Below, piece after piece: positions 5,097 to 8,521 of a stretch of DNA of 8,521 nt; position 1 is the stretch's first letter, and each line of letters begins with the position of its first letter. The translations under genes and the position numbers were made by a program. The notes beneath the pieces are model-generated. The model was not told where the DNA came from. It worked only from the letters and a program-made list of their open reading frames with translations, and did no database searches. The DNA lies in contig JANQSK010000342.1 of NCBI GenBank assembly GCA_028284105.1, positions 1 through 8,521 on the forward strand, written 5' to 3'. Source of the DNA: Anaerolineae bacterium. Its GTDB lineage: Bacteria; Chloroflexota; Anaerolineae; Promineifilales; Promineifilaceae.

Positions 5097-6884
5097 ATGT
5101 TGAAACGGCCGTTCCTCATCTTATCTGCTCTCTTACTTTTTCTCATCCTAACCAACCGCCAAGATACGGCCGTTGCGCTGCCGCAGCAGGCAGTTGTTGA
5201 CTGGCGCTTTGGCGTGGTGGAGGCGTATGAAAACCCTGGCGCCGCGAGTGCTTTAGGTGTGGGATGGTCTCGCGTCACATTCCATTGGGCCTTTACCCAG
5301 CAGGGCGGCCCAGGCACGTGGACCCCGACTGTTTCGGATGCTCAAATTAACAATGAGGTCGCTTCAGGGCGCACTGTGGACGGCTTGCTCATTGGCGTGC
5401 CCGACTGGGCGTGGGAAAATGGCTTGCCTCGTGGCTTGCACCTGCCGCATGATGATCCCAACAACACGTGGGGAACCTATGTGCGGGAGGCGGTATCTCG
5501 CTATAACGGCCGTATAAACCATTGGATCATCTGGAACGAACCTGACATTGGTGACCCCAACGCGCCTGGTTTTACGTGGCCCGGTTCAGCCAACGACTTC
5601 TTTCAGCTTCAGAGAACCGCCTATTTAGTGGCCAAAGAGGTTAATCCAAACGCCCAAATTCACCTGCCAGCTTTTACGCACTTTTGGGACCCCAACTACA
5701 TCTACAACTTTTTAGATATTGTGGTGGCTGATCCATCAGCACCGGGGAACAATTACTACTTCGATGTGGTAACGGCTCATCTCTACTTCCAGCCGGATGC
5801 GATCTTCAACATCATTCAAAACTTTTATGGCGCGGTCGGCAGCCGAGGCATTCCGTGGAAGCCCGTCTGGCTCGTTGAAACCAATGCGCCGCCCCATGAC
5901 GACCCCGTTTGGCCGGTTTCAAACTACACCTTTTTGGTTTCTCAGCAGGAGCAAGCCGCCTTTATTCCCCAAGGGTTGGCCTCTGCCTTAGCCGCAGGTG
6001 CCCAGCGGATCGCCGTTTATAAAATGCAGGACACGGCTGGGGATGTGGCCGCCAATCCAGAACCCTTTGGCTTGCTGCGCATGGATGGATCGCGGCGACC
6101 CGCCTACAGCACCTATCAAATTGCTATTCAATATTTATCGGGTATGCAGGGTGTGCGCCGTGAACGATGGGACGCCGTTGGGCAGATCAAGTTAGAACAG
6201 GCGGGTAAATCAACCACAGTGTTGTTCTCTCGTTTACCAGCACCCCAACAGGCGACCGTGGAAGCGACCAGCAATACGGCCGTTCTGGTTGATATGTGGG
6301 GTAGTCGCCAATCGATTTCAGCGGCAAACGGGGTTTTTACTGTTGATTTGCCTGGGGCAATCTGCTCACAGACGGCAGGGGATTACTGCATGATTGGGGG
6401 CACGACCTATTATTTGGTGCAATCAACCGACGGTGGTGGTGTGCCCAGCGCACCTGGATTACCAGCACCACCTGCCCCTGCTGAAACAGATACGCCTGAG
6501 CCGACGGCAACACCAGAACCCACAAACACACCGGAGCCAACAAACACACCTGAACCGACGGAAACACCAACGTCAACAGACACACCGGAACCAACAGATA
6601 CGCCAACCCCTGAACCGACGAATACGGCCGTTCCCACAAATACCCCCGAACCCACTGAAACGGCGACGATGCTGCCCACAAATACGACCGTTTTTACTCA
6701 AATTGCCGAACTACAACCCACACTTATAGTGGAAAGTGACTCAAATAATGAGCCAGTGAGCGAATCAGCGAGTCAGTCTGTCAGCCCGTCAGATAATCAG
6801 CTATCCTTTTGGTTTATTGGTGGGGCAATTGCACTGTTAGCTGGACTTGGCTTTGCATGGGCACGCTCACGACAAAGGTCATAA
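5097..6884 (+). CDS. Secreted, membrane-anchored glycoside hydrolase-like protein (clan GH-A TIM barrel)
   Basis: A 595-residue exported protein. Residues 1-27 form a signal peptide (MLKR, a Leu/Ile/Phe-rich core, likely cut after AVA at 25-27). A TIM-barrel domain follows at about 35-350. WNEPD (146-150) supplies the expected acid/base Glu148 and VWLVETN (257-263) the expected nucleophile Glu261, the strand-4/strand-7 pair of clan GH-A retaining glycosidases. A beta-rich domain (about 360-445) has two cysteines in CSQTAGDYC. A Thr-Pro-Glu stalk (about 455-525) leads to a Ser-rich segment and a C-terminal membrane helix (LSFWFIGGAIALLAGLGFAW, about 570-589) with a basic RSRQRS tail. The enzyme should therefore be tethered with its barrel outside. 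The substrate is unknown; GH5- and GH39-like families are the nearest in pattern. No good Shine-Dalgarno precedes the ATG, and a TAAACT hexamer lies 6 bases before it. The next gene starts one base after the stop, indicating an operon. Confidence 0.85.
   Translation: MLKRPFLILSALLLFLILTNRQDTAVALPQQAVVDWRFGVVEAYENPGAASALGVGWSRVTFHWAFTQQGGPGTWTPTVSDAQINNEVASGRTVDGLLIGVPDWAWENGLPRGLHLPHDDPNNTWGTYVREAVSRYNGRINHWIIWNEPDIGDPNAPGFTWPGSANDFFQLQRTAYLVAKEVNPNAQIHLPAFTHFWDPNYIYNFLDIVVADPSAPGNNYYFDVVTAHLYFQPDAIFNIIQNFYGAVGSRGIPWKPVWLVETNAPPHDDPVWPVSNYTFLVSQQEQAAFIPQGLASALAAGAQRIAVYKMQDTAGDVAANPEPFGLLRMDGSRRPAYSTYQIAIQYLSGMQGVRRERWDAVGQIKLEQAGKSTTVLFSRLPAPQQATVEATSNTAVLVDMWGSRQSISAANGVFTVDLPGAICSQTAGDYCMIGGTTYYLVQSTDGGGVPSAPGLPAPPAPAETDTPEPTATPEPTNTPEPTNTPEPTETPTSTDTPEPTDTPTPEPTNTAVPTNTPEPTETATMLPTNTTVFTQIAELQPTLIVESDSNNEPVSESASQSVSPSDNQLSFWFIGGAIALLAGLGFAWARSRQRS
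6492..6659 (+). repeat. 18-bp minisatellite encoding a TPEPT(N/E/D/A) hexapeptide stalk
   Basis: Six consecutive 18-bp units (6492-6599) encode TPEPTA, TPEPTN, TPEPTN, TPEPTE, TPTSTD and TPEPTD. Three less regular units follow to 6659, including TAVPTN and TPEPTE. The product is an extended, probably glycosylated linker between the catalytic part and the membrane anchor. Copy number in such arrays tends to vary between strains. The TAVPTN unit carries the ACGGCCGT motif at 6624-6631. Confidence 0.85.
6874..6878 (+). promoter_or_regulatory. Shine-Dalgarno site deciding the peptidase start
   Basis: AAAGG lies 7 bases before the ATG at 6886 and inside the last codons of the upstream gene. It supports the later start and translational coupling of the two genes. 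Confidence 0.6.
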
Positions 6885-6885
6885 C

Positions 6886-8223
6886 ATGAATCGAATCAAA
6901 CGAGGCTGGATATTTCTATCATTTGTTGTAATTAGTTTAATTACTATTTACCATTTACCATTCAGTAGCTCCCATTCTGCTTATGCTCAAACGGCACCCA
7001 ACATTATTCGCAACGAGGCCACCCCCATATTCCCCGAGAAAATTACCTTTGAGCTTGAGCTAGATCCGTCGCATTCTATTGAAACGGTCGAGTTGACATT
7101 CACTGTTAATAAATTTAGCTGCATCGATGCAGATGTGCGCGTGCCCGTAGAGTTTGAAGACAATGTTGCAAGCTGGGATTGGATTTTAACCCGTTCAGGA
7201 AATCTGCCTCCGGGAGCTGTCGTGAACTGGTTTTGGACATTGACCGATCAAAATGGAATTGCCATCGAGACCCAAACCCAATCACTCACTTTTGATGATC
7301 CGCGCTACAATTGGCAAGAGATTGAAGCGGAAGGCATCAACCTTTACTGGTATGAAGGTGCCAACGTGGGGCCAACCTTGCTCAATGCTTCCGTTGCTAG
7401 TTTGCGCCGTTTGGAATCGGAGATGGGGATCGAGCTTCAGGAAGATGTCAATGTGTTTATCTATGGCAATAGTGAGGATATGCGCGAAGCAGTTCTGTAC
7501 ATTCAAGGCTGGGCTGGGGGCGTAGCGTTCACCGAGTACAACACCATTTTGATGGGAGTCCCCCCTCGTTTGGCAGATACATGGGGAACCGAAGTGGTGC
7601 CGCATGAACTGGCTCATTTAGTGGTGGCGCAATTTGGTCGCTCCTGTGTAGGGGGGAGTCGCCCGACGTGGCTTGATGAGGGTTTAGCTGTCTATGCTGA
7701 AGGCCCTCCCAATGCTGAAACGCTCTCTGATATTCGAGAGGGGCTTGAAGATAACGCTTTTGACCCGATTCGAAGCCTCAACGGGTCTTTTGCGGCCGAT
7801 CACAGTCAGGCTGGTTTGTCGTATAGTCAAAGTTTTAGCGTTGTGGAATATATGCTCACCACTTACGGTCAAGAAAAAATGCAGACACTTTTGCTAGTGC
7901 TCGCTGATGGTGCTGATTATGATGAGGCGCTGCAAGAGGTGTATGGTTTTAACATTGATGGTTTGGAAGCAGAGTGGCGCGAAGCTATTGGCGCACCTCC
8001 TCGTGAAATTCCGCCAACCCCGACGCCGCTCTCAATTAGCGCCATTCCGACTTATGAACCGTCTGGTTTGCCAGAGTCAGTGCCAACTCCAGAAACGGCC
8101 GTTTCTTCACAACAAGACAACACCCCTTCGCAAGCAAACCCGATTTGCGGCTTAGGCTTTCTACCCTTGATTGCATTAGGTCTTGTTTTTAGAAAAAATG
8201 ACCTTTTTGCAAAGACTAAATGA
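6886..8223 (+). CDS. Secreted zinc metallopeptidase, peptidase MA-like (gluzincin), C-terminally anchored
   Basis: A 445-residue exported protein. A signal peptide covers about 1-35 (NRIKRGW, hydrophobic core, probable cut after AYA). A beta-sandwich-like region at about 36-140 comes before the catalytic domain. HELAH (240-244) gives two zinc-binding His and the catalytic Glu241, and WLDEGLAVY (262-270) gives the third ligand Glu265, the pattern of peptidase MA-like proteins (HExxH-x20-E). A Pro-rich stalk (about 370-420, with PPTPTP) ends in a hydrophobic segment CGLGFLPLIALGLVF followed by a basic tail, a C-terminal anchor. The ATG at 6886 is chosen because AAAGG at 6874-6878 precedes it. 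An in-frame ATG at 6847 lies inside the upstream gene and would put a polar HGHAHDKGHN stretch before the signal peptide. It starts one base after the stop of the glycosidase-like gene, so the two are probably co-expressed at the cell surface. The protein substrate is unknown. Confidence 0.88.
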   Translation: MNRIKRGWIFLSFVVISLITIYHLPFSSSHSAYAQTAPNIIRNEATPIFPEKITFELELDPSHSIETVELTFTVNKFSCIDADVRVPVEFEDNVASWDWILTRSGNLPPGAVVNWFWTLTDQNGIAIETQTQSLTFDDPRYNWQEIEAEGINLYWYEGANVGPTLLNASVASLRRLESEMGIELQEDVNVFIYGNSEDMREAVLYIQGWAGGVAFTEYNTILMGVPPRLADTWGTEVVPHELAHLVVAQFGRSCVGGSRPTWLDEGLAVYAEGPPNAETLSDIREGLEDNAFDPIRSLNGSFAADHSQAGLSYSQSFSVVEYMLTTYGQEKMQTLLLVLADGADYDEALQEVYGFNIDGLEAEWREAIGAPPREIPPTPTPLSISAIPTYEPSGLPESVPTPETAVSSQQDNTPSQANPICGLGFLPLIALGLVFRKNDLFAKTK

Positions 8224-8281
8224 GCAATGAAATATCGTTGAGGACAAATAATAAGCTTATCTAATCGGCTAGCGATTCTTC

Positions 8282-8521
8282 CTAAAGTTGGTAGACGCGC
8301 TGGGCGTTTTGTCCAAGAAATAGAGCAAGCGTTTCTTCATCCAACCCCAATTTCTCAATGCCCTGTAATGCTTTTCTCGGCGTTATCATCGGATAGTTTG
8401 TGCCAAAAAGTACCTTTTTACGGCCGTTTGTTTTCATGTACTGAACCAGCTGGGGAGGATACCGTTTGACCGTGTAGGCAGAGGTGTCGATATACATATT
8501 TTGATGCTTCGTCGCCACAGC
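8282..8521 (-). CDS. Amidohydrolase-family protein, C-terminal part (5' end outside window)
   Basis: The frame is open from the right edge down to a TAG at 8282-8284, giving 80 residues. The segment NMYIDTSAY, then the stretch KVLFGTNYPMI, then LGLDEETLALFLGQNAQRVYQL matches the C-terminal end of Amidohydro_2 (PF04909-type) TIM-barrel hydrolases. In these, the motif is usually LFGTD(Y/W)P with a metal-binding or catalytic Asp. Here that Asp is Asn (FGTNYP), which some decarboxylase and lactonase relatives may tolerate but which could lower activity. The frame has no convincing start inside the window (only a GTG near the edge), and the family is normally about 250-350 residues, so most of the gene lies to the right. 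It converges on the peptidase gene with a 58-bp gap and no clear terminator. The substrate is unknown. Confidence 0.8.
   Translation of the reverse strand, partial: AVATKHQNMYIDTSAYTVKRYPPQLVQYMKTNGRKKVLFGTNYPMITPRKALQGIEKLGLDEETLALFLGQNAQRVYQL

Larger units (their letters stand above)
2001..8427. repeat. Dispersed highly iterated palindrome ACGGCCGT (14 copies)
   Basis: Exact ACGGCCGT octamers start at 2001, 2614, 3222, 3242, 3354, 3549, 3761, 5105, 5166, 5506, 6276, 6624, 8095 and 8420. The base before is A or T in all 14 and the base after is A or T in 13, giving WACGGCCGTW; five copies are the full palindrome AACGGCCGTT. All lie inside genes, in all three codon phases (read as TAV, NGR/YGR or KRP). 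Two one-base variants, GCGGCCGT, occur at 791 and 1489. It resembles cyanobacterial HIP1 in behaviour but not in sequence. Confidence 0.9.

Noticed and set aside
6337..6729. Open frames opposite or out of phase with the Thr-Pro-Glu stalk, including one rich in Val-Gly-Ser
   Set aside because: They are low-complexity shadows of the 18-bp minisatellite inside a well-supported gene.
6847..6885. Earlier ATG of the peptidase gene
   Set aside because: It would overlap the upstream gene and place a polar His-rich stretch before the signal peptide.
8249..8281. Short palindromes ATAAGCTTAT and AATCGGCTAGCGATT between the convergent genes
   Set aside because: The stems are only 5 bp and no T tract follows, so a terminator call is not justified.

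Overview
The window looks like chromosomal DNA from a free-living bacterium of moderate GC, most plausibly a member of the Chloroflexota (Anaerolineae-like). This is inference. It rests on exported proteins with Thr-Pro-Glu stalks and C-terminal membrane anchors, a MA-like metallopeptidase, and the overall mix of genes. No rRNA, tRNA, phage gene or CRISPR array was seen.

Layout from left to right. (1) The tail of an unrecognised gene (1-99, +) ends before a strong bidirectional hairpin terminator (165-202), which it shares with a small basic 48-residue protein on the minus strand (249-395). (2) A divergent pair follows: an antibiotic-biosynthesis-monooxygenase-like protein (646-1014, -) with its own terminator, and a TetR-family repressor (1131-1736, +). 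Two near-identical 18-bp operator-like palindromes lie between them, each centred on GATC. (3) Next come a Ppx/GppA phosphatase with a C-terminal HD domain (1850-3394, +) and a Dam-type adenine-N6 DNA methyltransferase (3425-4273, +). (4) A gene-free stretch of about 820 bp (4274-5096) holds a 179-bp MITE-like nested inverted repeat and a three-copy tandem array with a 177-bp period. Each array unit has the same nested-hairpin plan and similar GTCAT-type ends. (5) A two-gene secretory operon follows: a clan GH-A glycoside-hydrolase-like protein with a Thr-Pro-Glu stalk and C-terminal membrane helix (5097-6884, +), then one base later a HExxH metallopeptidase with signal peptide and C-terminal anchor (6886-8223, +). 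(6) The C-terminal part of an amidohydrolase (8282-8521, -) runs off the right edge.

The most striking signal is not a gene. The palindromic octamer ACGGCCGT occurs 14 times between 2001 and 8427, where about 0.13 copies would be expected by chance in 8.5 kb. It is nearly always flanked by A/T (consensus WACGGCCGTW), lies in every reading frame of unrelated genes, and is absent from the repeat region. It behaves like the cyanobacterial highly iterated palindrome HIP1 but with a different sequence. In the Thr-Pro-Glu hexapeptide array it coincides exactly with the unit that breaks the protein pattern, which suggests the DNA motif itself is favoured.

Other points of interest are the GATC-centred operators in a genome with a Dam gene, possible leaderless starts for three genes that lack a Shine-Dalgarno sequence, and a Gly-to-Ala change in the SAM-binding motif of the methyltransferase.
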